Below, piece by piece: positions 25,018 to 32,624 of a stretch of DNA of 53,143 nucleotides. The stretch comes from Abyssibius sp040880065. GTDB lineage: Bacteria; Pseudomonadota; Alphaproteobacteria; Rhodobacterales; Rhodobacteraceae. The stretch is from positions 1-53,143 of the forward strand of contig JBBDJE010000002.1 of assembly GCA_040880065.1 (NCBI GenBank), written 5' to 3'. The notes beneath the pieces are model-generated. The model was not told the origin of the DNA and did no database searches. It saw only the letters and a program-made list of their open reading frames with translations. Both the position numbers and the translations under genes were made by a program. Within the stretch, counting starts at the first letter, position 1. Each line of letters begins with the position of its first letter.

Positions 25018-25587
25018 TCAGCTTGTCGAAAGCACTCCGACAAGCAACGCAATGCTAGCGCCAACGCCCCCCAAGGCCAAGCCCGTGATGACCCGAGAGG
25101 AGATACCTTCGGCAACATGCATCGTATCGGCCCAGATAACCAAAAAGGCCAATAAAACCACGTATTGCAAAGGGTTAGAGTAGCTTGGGCCAAGGCTATT
25201 GCCCAAAACAGCCGAAATTAAGGCAAGCGGGGCCACGCATAACAACGCCCAGAACAAGCCTAGCCGTGCATTCAAAAACGGCCCCGAAGCGCCAAGCGCG
25301 CGCGCCAGCAAATGTGCCAAGGCGGCGATTGCATAAAAGGTCAGCGGGGCTAAAAACAGCGAGAAAAGCGCGGTCATAACAACTGCGATCGGGGCCTGTT
25401 CGGGCAGATCAATACTGCGCAGCGCGTTGCGGTAGCTGGCAGGCAGTTGCGCGACCACCAGTAAAACGGTGGCCACCATAACCCAGCCAAGCGCGCGTTC
25501 CTCACCCGCACCGCTGGCGATCTGGCGGCGCAGGGCATTGCCCCAACCGTGCCGCCAAGCGCCAAAAATGTCGGCCCCGAGGCTCAT
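25018..25587 (-). CDS. YIP1-like small membrane protein in suf operon
   Basis: The product is 189 residues from MSLGADIFGAWRHGWGNALR. The start is the ATG 7 bp after the sufD stop, with AAGG upstream; a longer open frame runs antisense-free into sufD but is not needed. About five hydrophobic segments follow (near 39-57, 75-100, 112-137, 146-162 and 168-187). RLGLFWALLCVAPLALISAV and LQYVVLLAFLVIWADTMHVA resemble YIP1 proteins and the neighbouring 229-residue gene. The pair may have arisen by duplication. Function is unknown. Translation is probably coupled to sufD. Confidence 0.75.
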   Translation of the reverse strand: MSLGADIFGAWRHGWGNALRRQIASGAGEERALGWVMVATVLLVVAQLPASYRNALRSIDLPEQAPIAVVMTALFSLFLAPLTFYAIAALAHLLARALGASGPFLNARLGLFWALLCVAPLALISAVLGNSLGPSYSNPLQYVVLLAFLVIWADTMHVAEGISSRVITGLALGGVGASIALLVGVLSTS

Positions 25588-25594
25588 TTCAGCC

Positions 25595-26869
25595 TTACTT
25601 TCTGCGGCGTGCCAACCAGCCGCCAAGCCGCTCGCGCAGCAAATCGGCCAGATCGTCATTGCGAATTTCGGCAATGGCTTCATCGAGGAAGGCCAGCACC
25701 AGCAGGTCTTGCGCATCTGCTTTGCTCACCCCGCGCGAGGTCAGGTAAAACAGCGCCGTTTCATCGACCGACCCGCAGGTAGAACCATGCGAGCAGACAA
25801 CATCATCGGCGTAGATTTCCAACTCGGGTTTGGCCAAAAAGTTGCTGTCATCATCCAGCAACAGGCCTTGCGAAATCTGGTAGCCATCAGTTTTCTGCGC
25901 GCCGGGCTTGACCAGAATTTTGCCCTGAAACACGCCATTCGCGCCGTTGCGCAGCACTTTTTTGAAAACCTGACGGCTTTCACAATGCTCCGCATCATGG
26001 GTGATGAAAATCGTATCATCATGCAAGAACGCGCCATCACCTACGGCGGCACCGGCAATATGCGCGCTGGCACTATCGCCGGTCATGGTGATCACCGCCT
26101 CGTTGCGGCTAAGCGCGCCGTTCAGCGACAAGGTAAAGCTTTTGAACTGCGATTGTGCGCCCAGTTTTGCGAAAATATGGCTCGCCAAAACGCGCCCATG
26201 GTCGCGGCCTTGGTTGCGCATATGGTCAAAGGCAGCGCCATCGGCCACATCAACTTCCAGCACCACATTGCTGCGCGCGGCGATCACGCCATCTTCCAGC
26301 AAGGTAAGCGATGCGCCAGCATCAAGCTTGATGACATGGTGCAGCATCGCTTCGGCATTTGCCGCCTTGCGGATATGGCGCAGCAAAACCGGCTTGGCCG
26401 CTTTGCCGCTAACGCGGATCAGCACGCCCTGTTCTGCCGTGGCCGTGTTCAGCGCCGCCAAGGGGCGCGGCACAGGGTTCTGGCCCGCATTTTCCAGCAC
26501 GCCATAGCTTTCGGCAGCCCAGTGAATATCGGCATTTGCAGCATTGAGCGTTTGAATGCTCAGCGCCGGATCAGCGCCAAGCTTCGATTGTGCGGCATCA
26601 AAAACACCATCAACAAAGACCAGCGTATACGCATCGTCTGCGTCAAACAGTGGCGCATCTTGCACGGCGGCCACATCGGCGACATCGCCCAACAGCGGTG
26701 CGGGCGGGGTGTAGCGCCAGTATTCGTCGCGCCCATGCGGTGCCCCCATGGCGCTGAGCCTGTCAGCAGCGCTGTCGCGCGCGCCTTTTAACCAGTTCAG
26801 TGGCTTGGGCGCGGCGTAACGGGCAAGCAGCGTGGCCGCCCCTTCGGTTTTATGTGCAGCTACGGCCAT
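25595..26869 (-). CDS. sufD: Fe-S cluster assembly protein SufD
   Basis: The 424-residue protein has the right-handed beta-helix character of SufB/SufD. Signatures include LRHIRKAANAEAMLHHVIKL, LDDDSNFLAKPELEIYADDV and VVCSHGSTCGSVDETALFYL. It ends in LTSRGVSKADAQDLLVLAF. SufD pairs with SufB and the ATPase SufC to form the SufBC2D scaffold on which clusters are built. The start overlaps the sufC stop by one base. Length matches E. coli SufD (423). Confidence 0.96.
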   Translation of the reverse strand: MAVAAHKTEGAATLLARYAAPKPLNWLKGARDSAADRLSAMGAPHGRDEYWRYTPPAPLLGDVADVAAVQDAPLFDADDAYTLVFVDGVFDAAQSKLGADPALSIQTLNAANADIHWAAESYGVLENAGQNPVPRPLAALNTATAEQGVLIRVSGKAAKPVLLRHIRKAANAEAMLHHVIKLDAGASLTLLEDGVIAARSNVVLEVDVADGAAFDHMRNQGRDHGRVLASHIFAKLGAQSQFKSFTLSLNGALSRNEAVITMTGDSASAHIAGAAVGDGAFLHDDTIFITHDAEHCESRQVFKKVLRNGANGVFQGKILVKPGAQKTDGYQISQGLLLDDDSNFLAKPELEIYADDVVCSHGSTCGSVDETALFYLTSRGVSKADAQDLLVLAFLDEAIAEIRNDDLADLLRERLGGWLARRRK

Positions 26870-27624
26870 TACGCCACCTCGGCCAGCAGATCGGCGTAAC
26901 CGTTATTTTCAACTTCCAGCGCCAGTTCCGGGCCACCTGTCTTGATGATTTTACCATCGGCCATGATATGCACGACATCGGGTTTGATATGGTCCAGCAG
27001 GCGTTGGTAATGGGTGATGACCAAAAAAGCGCGACCTTCACTGCGCAGCGCGTTCACGCCATCGGCTACCAATTTCATTGCATCAACATCAAGGCCGGAA
27101 TCGGTTTCATCGAGGATGCACATTTTCGGTTCCAGCACCGCCATCTGCAAAATCTCGTTGCGCTTCTTTTCGCCACCCGAAAAACCGACATTTACTGGGC
27201 GTTTGAGCATTTCGGCATCAATCTTCAACTCGCCCGCCTTGACGCGCACGAGTTTCAGAAACGCGGCCGCGCTCAATTCAGCCTCGCCACGTGCCTTGCG
27301 TTGTGCATTTGCGGCGGTGCGCAGAAAGGTCATGTTGCCCACACCGGGAATTTCAACCGGATATTGAAAGGCCAGAAACAGGCCAGCGGCAGCGCGCTCT
27401 TCCGGCTCTAGTGCCAGCAAATTTTTATCTTCAAGCGTGGCGGTGCCGTCGGTCACCACATAACCGGGCTTGCCCGAAAGCACATATGACAGGGTCGATT
27501 TCCCTGAGCCGTTCGGCCCCATGATGGCATGGACCTCGCCAGCCTTCACCTCAAGGTTCACGCCTTTCAGAATGGCCTTGTCTTCTTCTTCAAGTTTGAC
27601 GTGCAAGTTTTTGATATTCAGCAT
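26869..27624 (-). CDS. sufC: Fe-S cluster assembly ATPase SufC
   Basis: The 251-residue ABC-type ATPase starts MLNIKNLHVKLEEEDKAILK. Walker A is GPNGSGKSTLSYVLSG, the signature is FSGGEKKRNEILQ and Walker B is MCILDETDSGLDVDAM, the SufC form. It drives conformational change of SufB-SufD during cluster assembly and is not a transporter ATPase. It lies 21 bp after sufB and overlaps sufD by one base. Confidence 0.97.
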   Translation of the reverse strand: MLNIKNLHVKLEEEDKAILKGVNLEVKAGEVHAIMGPNGSGKSTLSYVLSGKPGYVVTDGTATLEDKNLLALEPEERAAAGLFLAFQYPVEIPGVGNMTFLRTAANAQRKARGEAELSAAAFLKLVRVKAGELKIDAEMLKRPVNVGFSGGEKKRNEILQMAVLEPKMCILDETDSGLDVDAMKLVADGVNALRSEGRAFLVITHYQRLLDHIKPDVVHIMADGKIIKTGGPELALEVENNGYADLLAEVA

Positions 27625-27645
27625 TTTATTTTCCTCATCGCGGTT

Positions 27646-29157
27646 TTAACCGACCGATCCCTCAAGCGAAATGGCGACCAGTTTCTGGGCCTCCATCGCA
27701 AATTCCATGGGCAGTGACTGCAGCACCTCTTTGCAAAAGCCGTTCACCACCAACGCCACGGCTTCTTCTTCGTTCATCCCGCGCGAGCGGCAGTAAAACA
27801 GCTGGTCGTCATCGACCTTCGATGTCGTCGCCTCATGCTCGATCCGGCTGGAATTGTTGCGACATTCGATATAGGGCACGGTATGCGCGCCGCAGGTATC
27901 GCCGATCAGCAGGCTATCACATTGCGTATAGTTGCGGCTGTTTTTCGCCTTGGGGTGCATCGATACAAGCCCGCGATAGGTGTTTTGCGCCTTGCCCGCC
28001 GAAATGCCCTTGGACACGATGCGCGAGCGGGTATTTTTGCCCAGATGCACCATTTTCGTGCCGGTATCGGCCTGCTGCATGTTGTTGGCAATGGCGATGG
28101 AATAAAACTCGCCCTGCGCGCCGTCACCACGCAAAATGCAGCTAGGGTATTTCCAGGTAATGGCCGAGCCGGTTTCAACCTGTGTCCACATCACCTTGGC
28201 GCGGTCGCCCCGGCAATCGGCGCGTTTGGTTACAAAGTTGTAAATTCCGCCCTTGCCGTTTTCATCGCCCGGATACCAGTTTTGCACGGTCGAATACTTT
28301 ATCTCGGCATCTTCATGGATGATCAGTTCAACCACCGCCGCATGTAGCTGGTTTTCATCGCGCATCGGTGCGGTGCAGCCTTCCAGATAGCTGACATAGC
28401 TGCCTTTTTCGGCAATGATCAGCGTGCGTTCAAACTGGCCGGTATTTTGCGCGTTGATACGGAAATAGGTGGAAAGCTCCAGCGGGCAGCGTACCCCTTC
28501 GGGGATATAAACGAAGGAGCCGTCTGAGAATACCGCCGAGTTCAGCGTGGCATAGAAATTGTCTGAAACCGGCACGACCGAGCCGAGATATTTCTTCACC
28601 AGTTCCGGATGGTCGCGCACGGCCTCTGAAATCGGGCAGAAAATAACCCCGGCCTTAGCCAGTTCTTCCTTGAAGGTGGTGCCAAGCGAAACGCTGTCAA
28701 AAACCGCATCGACCGCCACACGGCGCTCGCCTTCCGGCATTTCAACACCGGCCAAAAGCGCCTGTTCCTTCAGGGGAATGCCCAGCTTTTCATAGGTGCG
28801 CAGCAGTTCCGGGTCCACATCGTCCAGCGATTTGGGGCGTGTCGCCATACTTGTCGGCTTGGCGTAGTAATACTGGTCCTGAAAATCAATTTCAGGGTAA
28901 TGCACCATGGCCCATGTCGGCTCGGTCAGCTTTTGCCAGCGGGAAAAGGCCGCCAGGCGCCAGTCAAGCAGCCATTCCGGCTCTTCGTTCTTGGAGGAAA
29001 TCAGCCGCACAATGTCTTCATTCAGGCCTTTGGGCGCATATTCGGTTTCGATATCGCTTTCAAAGCCATATTTATAGCGCTCGCCAACGGTGCGAACGGC
29101 TTCAACCGTTTCGGCATCAACGCCTTCGCGGCTGTATTCAGCGGTGTCTGTTGTCAT
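27646..29157 (-). CDS. sufB: Fe-S cluster assembly protein SufB
   Basis: The product is 503 residues from MTTDTAEYSREGVDAETVEA. This ATG has GGGGA at 6 nt; an ATG six codons upstream overlaps the iscS stop (ATGA) and is an alternative start. The core has YKYGFESDIETEYAPKGL, the beta-helix SRGMNEEEAVALVVNGFCKE, GDTCGAHTVPYIECRNNSS and IEHEATTSKVDDDQLFYCRS. SufB is the sulfur-accepting core of the SufBC2D scaffold. It lies between the compact iscS and sufC. Confidence 0.96.
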   Translation of the reverse strand: MTTDTAEYSREGVDAETVEAVRTVGERYKYGFESDIETEYAPKGLNEDIVRLISSKNEEPEWLLDWRLAAFSRWQKLTEPTWAMVHYPEIDFQDQYYYAKPTSMATRPKSLDDVDPELLRTYEKLGIPLKEQALLAGVEMPEGERRVAVDAVFDSVSLGTTFKEELAKAGVIFCPISEAVRDHPELVKKYLGSVVPVSDNFYATLNSAVFSDGSFVYIPEGVRCPLELSTYFRINAQNTGQFERTLIIAEKGSYVSYLEGCTAPMRDENQLHAAVVELIIHEDAEIKYSTVQNWYPGDENGKGGIYNFVTKRADCRGDRAKVMWTQVETGSAITWKYPSCILRGDGAQGEFYSIAIANNMQQADTGTKMVHLGKNTRSRIVSKGISAGKAQNTYRGLVSMHPKAKNSRNYTQCDSLLIGDTCGAHTVPYIECRNNSSRIEHEATTSKVDDDQLFYCRSRGMNEEEAVALVVNGFCKEVLQSLPMEFAMEAQKLVAISLEGSVG

Positions 29158-29174
29158 GTCATTCCCCATATTCA

Positions 29175-30170
29175 TCAGGCTGCACGCGCCTTGAAGCGCG
29201 CATATTCAGCCAGCCACGCGTCGCAAAAACGCGCGATATCCGTTTCAGTCGTCTCCAACCCCAAGCTGACGCGCAACGCGCTGCTTGCGGTAACATCATC
29301 AAAACCCATGGCGCGCAATACCCGGCTTGGCCGCACCTTGCCGCTGGAACAGGCCGAACCGGCAGAAACCGCAAAACCGGCAAGGTCCATTTGCATGACC
29401 TGGGTTTCGCCCTTCCAGCCCGGCACCGCGAAGTTCGAGGTGTTTGGCAGGCGGGTTTCACCTTCGCCAAATACAATCACATCGGGTGCAGCGGCTTTAA
29501 GTGCCGCTTCCATGCCGTTGCGCAGGCTTTCTACCCGCGCCCATTTGCCAGCGGCCAGATCGGCGACAGCCGCCTCGGCGGCGGCGGCCATACCGGCAAT
29601 GCCAACCGTGTTTTCGGTGCCCGCTCGGCGGCTTTGCTCCTGCCCGCCACCACGCGCAAGCGGCGGTATGTCGAGGCCATCACGCAACACCAGCGCGCCA
29701 ACGCCCTTTGGCCCGCCAAACTTATGGGCGGAAACAATGGCCATATCGGCCCCGCTCCACGCAAAGGAAAACGGAACCTTGCCAACAGCTTGCACAATGT
29801 CGAGCAGGTTCGCGCCTTCGCTGTCATCTATCAGTCCGGTTTCGTTATTGGCGTAGCCTTTTGCCTTGAGCGCCGCGCCGGGCATATGATGCGCCCACAT
29901 ACAGTCATGCGCGGTTTCAGCAACCTCGGCACCGCTGGACAGCACCAAAGCCGCTTCGGTCGCACCGCTGGTGAAAATAATCTCGTTGGCATTGCAGCCC
30001 AAAGCTTCCGCCAGCTTGACGCGCGCACGCTCCACCAAGGCCCGCGCTTTGCGCCCTTCGCCGTGAACCGAAGACGGGTTGCCCGCAACATCCATAGCCG
30101 CAATCATCGCGCCGCGCGCTTCAGGGCGCAGTGGCGTTGTTGCGTTATGGTCCAGATAAACGCGGCTCAT
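29175..30170 (-). CDS. cysteine desulfurase, IscS/NifS family, compact form
   Basis: The product is 331 residues from MSRVYLDHNATTPLRPEARG. The start overlaps the iscR stop (ATGA), implying coupling; the longer open frame upstream is inside iscR. The PLP lysine is in SAHKFGGPKGVGALV (Lys 150), and ARGGGQEQSRRAGTENTVGI is the class I signature. The catalytic loop is SAGSACSSGKVRP (Cys 274). E. coli IscS has 404 residues with its PLP lysine at 206, so about 55 residues are missing in the middle. The usual His before the VQAVGK motif reads Leu (NLLDIVQAVGK). It is probably functional, as all core residues remain. It coexists with sufS at the far end of the operon. Confidence 0.9.
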   Translation of the reverse strand: MSRVYLDHNATTPLRPEARGAMIAAMDVAGNPSSVHGEGRKARALVERARVKLAEALGCNANEIIFTSGATEAALVLSSGAEVAETAHDCMWAHHMPGAALKAKGYANNETGLIDDSEGANLLDIVQAVGKVPFSFAWSGADMAIVSAHKFGGPKGVGALVLRDGLDIPPLARGGGQEQSRRAGTENTVGIAGMAAAAEAAVADLAAGKWARVESLRNGMEAALKAAAPDVIVFGEGETRLPNTSNFAVPGWKGETQVMQMDLAGFAVSAGSACSSGKVRPSRVLRAMGFDDVTASSALRVSLGLETTETDIARFCDAWLAEYARFKARAA

Positions 30171-30628
30171 GGCTCGTCTACCATCACAACAAAGCTTGGC
30201 ACGGCAGGGCACGGGGCGAGTTGGTTGTCGATCACGTCTGACAGGCGTGTCTGGTGCAAAAACACATAAACATTCGCCGAAAGCTGCTCCCATAGCTTAT
30301 CGGTCAAGACCTGCGCTTCGGTGCCGCCACTGGCCCCCGATGCCCCTGCCCCGCGGCTGAGCGCATCCATGGTTTCATCGACCGCGCCAAGCACGTCGAT
30401 CACGCGGATCGCATCGGCTGCGCGGGCCAGACGGTAGCCGCCACCGGGGCCGCGCACGCTTTCCACAATCTCGGCGCGGCGCAGTTTTACAAAAAGCTGT
30501 TCAAGATAGGCGAGCGAAATATCCTGCCGTTCGGCGATTTCGGAAAGTGATACCAACCGGTGCCTTGCCTCGCGCGCCAGATCGGCGAGCGCGATCATCG
30601 CATAACGTCCTTTGGTTGATAGTTTCAT
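30167..30628 (-). CDS. iscR: Rrf2-family regulator, IscR-like without the cysteine triad
   Basis: The 153-residue protein begins MKLSTKGRYAMIALADLARE, with the Rrf2 winged helix and the recognition text EQLFVKLRRAEIVESVRGPG, then GGYRLARAADAIRVIDVLGA. E. coli IscR ligates a [2Fe-2S] cluster with three cysteines in the loop near 92-104. Here that loop is SRGAGASGASGG, with no Cys, and the only cysteine is Cys 140 near the C-terminus. The IscR of Rhodobacter sphaeroides is reported to lack the same triad and to bind a cluster with a single Cys, so this is probably the same type. It is the first gene of the Fe-S operon and likely its autorepressor. Confidence 0.9.
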   Translation of the reverse strand: MKLSTKGRYAMIALADLAREARHRLVSLSEIAERQDISLAYLEQLFVKLRRAEIVESVRGPGGGYRLARAADAIRVIDVLGAVDETMDALSRGAGASGASGGTEAQVLTDKLWEQLSANVYVFLHQTRLSDVIDNQLAPCPAVPSFVVMVDEP

Positions 30629-30668
30629 GGCCCAGCCTTTACAGCGATGTTGACGCGCCCTGCTATAG

Positions 30669-30690
30669 GCCTTACTTGACCATGCAAGGC
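30669..30690. promoter_or_regulatory. imperfect palindrome at the iscR promoter
   Basis: GCCTT (30669-30673) and AAGGC (30686-30690) frame a 22-bp imperfect palindrome with 8 of 11 pairs matching. It lies directly upstream of a TATAGC -10-like hexamer on the minus strand (30662-30667), so a bound protein would cover the iscR promoter. It is a candidate IscR operator by position. The motif is not one I can confirm. Confidence 0.4.
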
Positions 30691-30704
30691 GGCGCGTGCG
30701 CTAC

Positions 30705-30721
30705 TTTAGAATGTTTCTAGG
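30705..30721. promoter_or_regulatory. ICE box (Irr-type iron control element)
   Basis: TTTAGAATGTTTCTAGG matches the known Irr-binding ICE consensus TTTAGAA-N3-TTCTAAA at 12 of the 14 fixed positions, with exact 7-3-7 geometry. It lies in the 165-bp gap between the divergent iscR and hydrolase genes: 77 bp from the iscR start and 73 bp from the hydrolase start. Irr is the haem-responsive iron regulator of alphaproteobacteria. The site suggests that the Fe-S operon is repressed under iron limitation, or otherwise iron-tuned, by Irr. Confidence 0.72.
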
Positions 30722-30793
30722 TTGTCCGAGTGAAACTGTCAAGCATTCACCCGCCACTGGTTTGGCCAAAGTGCCCGTATGAAGGAGCGATTG

Positions 30794-31447
30794 ATGCCCG
30801 AAGTTATTTTTCCAGGCCCTGAAGGCCGGCTTGAGGGCCGCTATCATCCACAAAAGGAAAAAAACGCGCCGATCGCCATCATCCTGCATCCGGATTCGCG
30901 CTTTGGCGGCACGATGAACAACAAGGTGACCTATAACCTGCATTACGCTTTTTACAATATGGGATTTACCTGCCTGCGCTTCAATTTTCGCGGTGTGGGC
31001 CGCAGCCAGGGCGAGTATGATCAGGGGATTGGCGAGCTTTCCGATGCGGCTTCGGCTTTGGATTATTTGCAGGCGCAAAACCCCAATGCCCGCACCTGCT
31101 GGGTGGCGGGGTTTTCGTTTGGCGCCTGGATCGGCATGCAATTGCTGATGCGGCGGCCCGAGATTTCGGGTTTCATCTCGGTCGCACCGCCTGCCAATAT
31201 GTATGACTTTACGTTTCTTGCGCCCTGCCCGGCCTCGGGGCTCATCATCAACGGCTCTGCCGACCGCGTTGTGCCACCCGCCGATGTTGAAGGGCTGACC
31301 GAGCGTTTGCAGCAACAAAAGGGCATTACCATCACCCATGAAACCGTGCCCGATGCTGGCCATTTCTTTGAAACCGGCATGGACCCGATGATTGATTCGG
31401 TAAAAGCCTATGTGACCCGCCGCTTGGGCGAACCCGATATCCGTTAA
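30794..31447 (+). CDS. alpha/beta-hydrolase family protein
   Basis: The product is 217 residues; the ATG is preceded by AAGGAG at 7 nt. It has the alpha/beta-hydrolase pattern: IIHPD oxyanion segment (AIILHPDSRFGGTMNNKVTY), the FRGVGRSQGEYDQGIGE loop, and a nucleophile elbow GFSFGAW. The acid is in INGSADRVVPPADV and the histidine in VPDAGHFF. It resembles the COG2945 group of small hydrolases common in proteobacteria; no substrate is known to me. It is divergent from iscR across the ICE box, so it may share iron control. Confidence 0.88.
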   Translation: MPEVIFPGPEGRLEGRYHPQKEKNAPIAIILHPDSRFGGTMNNKVTYNLHYAFYNMGFTCLRFNFRGVGRSQGEYDQGIGELSDAASALDYLQAQNPNARTCWVAGFSFGAWIGMQLLMRRPEISGFISVAPPANMYDFTFLAPCPASGLIINGSADRVVPPADVEGLTERLQQQKGITITHETVPDAGHFFETGMDPMIDSVKAYVTRRLGEPDIR

Positions 31448-31456
31448 GGCCGACCG

Positions 31457-31479
31457 CCCGCATCGGAGCCTCCGGCGGG
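31457..31479 (+). terminator. nested GC hairpin, possible terminator of the hydrolase gene
   Basis: CCCGC (31457-31461) pairs with GCGGG (31475-31479), enclosing CGGAG-C-CTCCG (31464-31474). It is followed by GATATTTAAC, a short U-containing stretch. It lies 10 bp after the hydrolase stop and before the convergent anmK stop. The T-tract is weak. Confidence 0.5.
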
Positions 31480-31505
31480 GATATTTAACAAACGAAAGAT
31501 GACGG

Positions 31506-32558
31506 CTAGGAAATGCGCCCCCCACAGGTGGGTTTTGCGCAACCTGTTGTGGCTGGCAGGCTTGTGGGCAGCCCGTGCAACACGCGCACGGCAAGATAGG
31601 CAAAGGCCTGCGCCTCGATCATATCGCCATTCAGCCCGAGCGCATCGACATCGCGCGGGGTTTGGCCAAGGTGGTTTGCGAGCATTCCCATCAGCGTCGC
31701 ATTCTTGCGACCGCCGCCCATTACCAACCAATCGGCATTGTTTGGGGCGGCGCGCGCAATGCTTGCAGCCGTGAACGCGGTGAGGGTAGCGGCAGCATCG
31801 GCATTTGGCAGGTGTTGCACCTGTTCCAGCAGCGCATGAAACTGGTTTCGGTCGGCCGATTTTGGGGCGGGCAGCGCGAACCAGCGGTTCGCAAGCGCGG
31901 CGGCAACCAGCGCTGTATCAGGGCTGCCCTTTGCGGCTAGCGCGCCGTTTTCATCATAAGGCTGGCCACAACGGGCTTGCATAAAGTCATCAAGCAGGGC
32001 GCTCGCGGGGCCGGTATCTGTCGCGCTCACCGCGCCTTGTGCTGTATCTTCCAGCAAAGGGTTGACGATGCTGATATTCGCCACACCGCCAAGGTTAAGA
32101 AACACGGTCATGCGCGTCAGCCCCAGATAGCGCGCCAGCGCGTGGTGATAGAGCGGCACGAGCGGTGCACCCTGCCCGCCTGCCGCCATGTCGGCGCTGC
32201 GAAAATCCCACACCACCTTGCAGCCCGTGGCCTGAGCCAGCGCGGCCCCGTCGCCCAACTGGTGAGTGCGATGTGTGGTTGGGTCATGTGCCAAGGTCTG
32301 GCCGTGAAAGCCTATAACCTCACAGCCCGGCAAAGCCGCCACAGCTTGTGCATGCTGGCGTAACACGATTTCGGCTGCCGCCTCCAGCCCGCCCCCCGGC
32401 CAGCAGCCAAGCCGCGCGCGCAGTATGGCCTGCGCATCGGGGGTGTAGGGTAAATATGTTGATGGCCCAAAGCCATGCATGGCGCGGCCATCGGTTTTTA
32501 TAATCGCCGCATCCACCCCGTCCATCGACGTGCCGCTCATCAGCCCCAGCGCCCGCAT
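31506..32558 (-). CDS. anmK: anhydro-N-acetylmuramic acid kinase
   Basis: The product is 350 residues from MRALGLMSGTSMDGVDAAII, with AAAGGG 5 nt before the ATG; a GTG two codons upstream is an alternative. The MSGTSMDGVD phosphate-binding loop is diagnostic. GFHGQTLAHDPTTHRTHQLG, VWDFRSADMAAGGQGAPLVP and FLNLGGVANIS follow. AnmK phosphorylates 1,6-anhydroMurNAc during recycling of cell-wall turnover products, giving MurNAc-6-phosphate. It faces tyrS with 66 bp between the two starts. Confidence 0.96.
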   Translation of the reverse strand: MRALGLMSGTSMDGVDAAIIKTDGRAMHGFGPSTYLPYTPDAQAILRARLGCWPGGGLEAAAEIVLRQHAQAVAALPGCEVIGFHGQTLAHDPTTHRTHQLGDGAALAQATGCKVVWDFRSADMAAGGQGAPLVPLYHHALARYLGLTRMTVFLNLGGVANISIVNPLLEDTAQGAVSATDTGPASALLDDFMQARCGQPYDENGALAAKGSPDTALVAAALANRWFALPAPKSADRNQFHALLEQVQHLPNADAAATLTAFTAASIARAAPNNADWLVMGGGRKNATLMGMLANHLGQTPRDVDALGLNGDMIEAQAFAYLAVRVLHGLPTSLPATTGCAKPTCGGRIS

Positions 32559-32624
32559 TCGCACCCTTTCATTTGCCTCATGAAAGCATTACAACGCCGA
32601 GCGACTGAATCAAAGGACAAGCCG

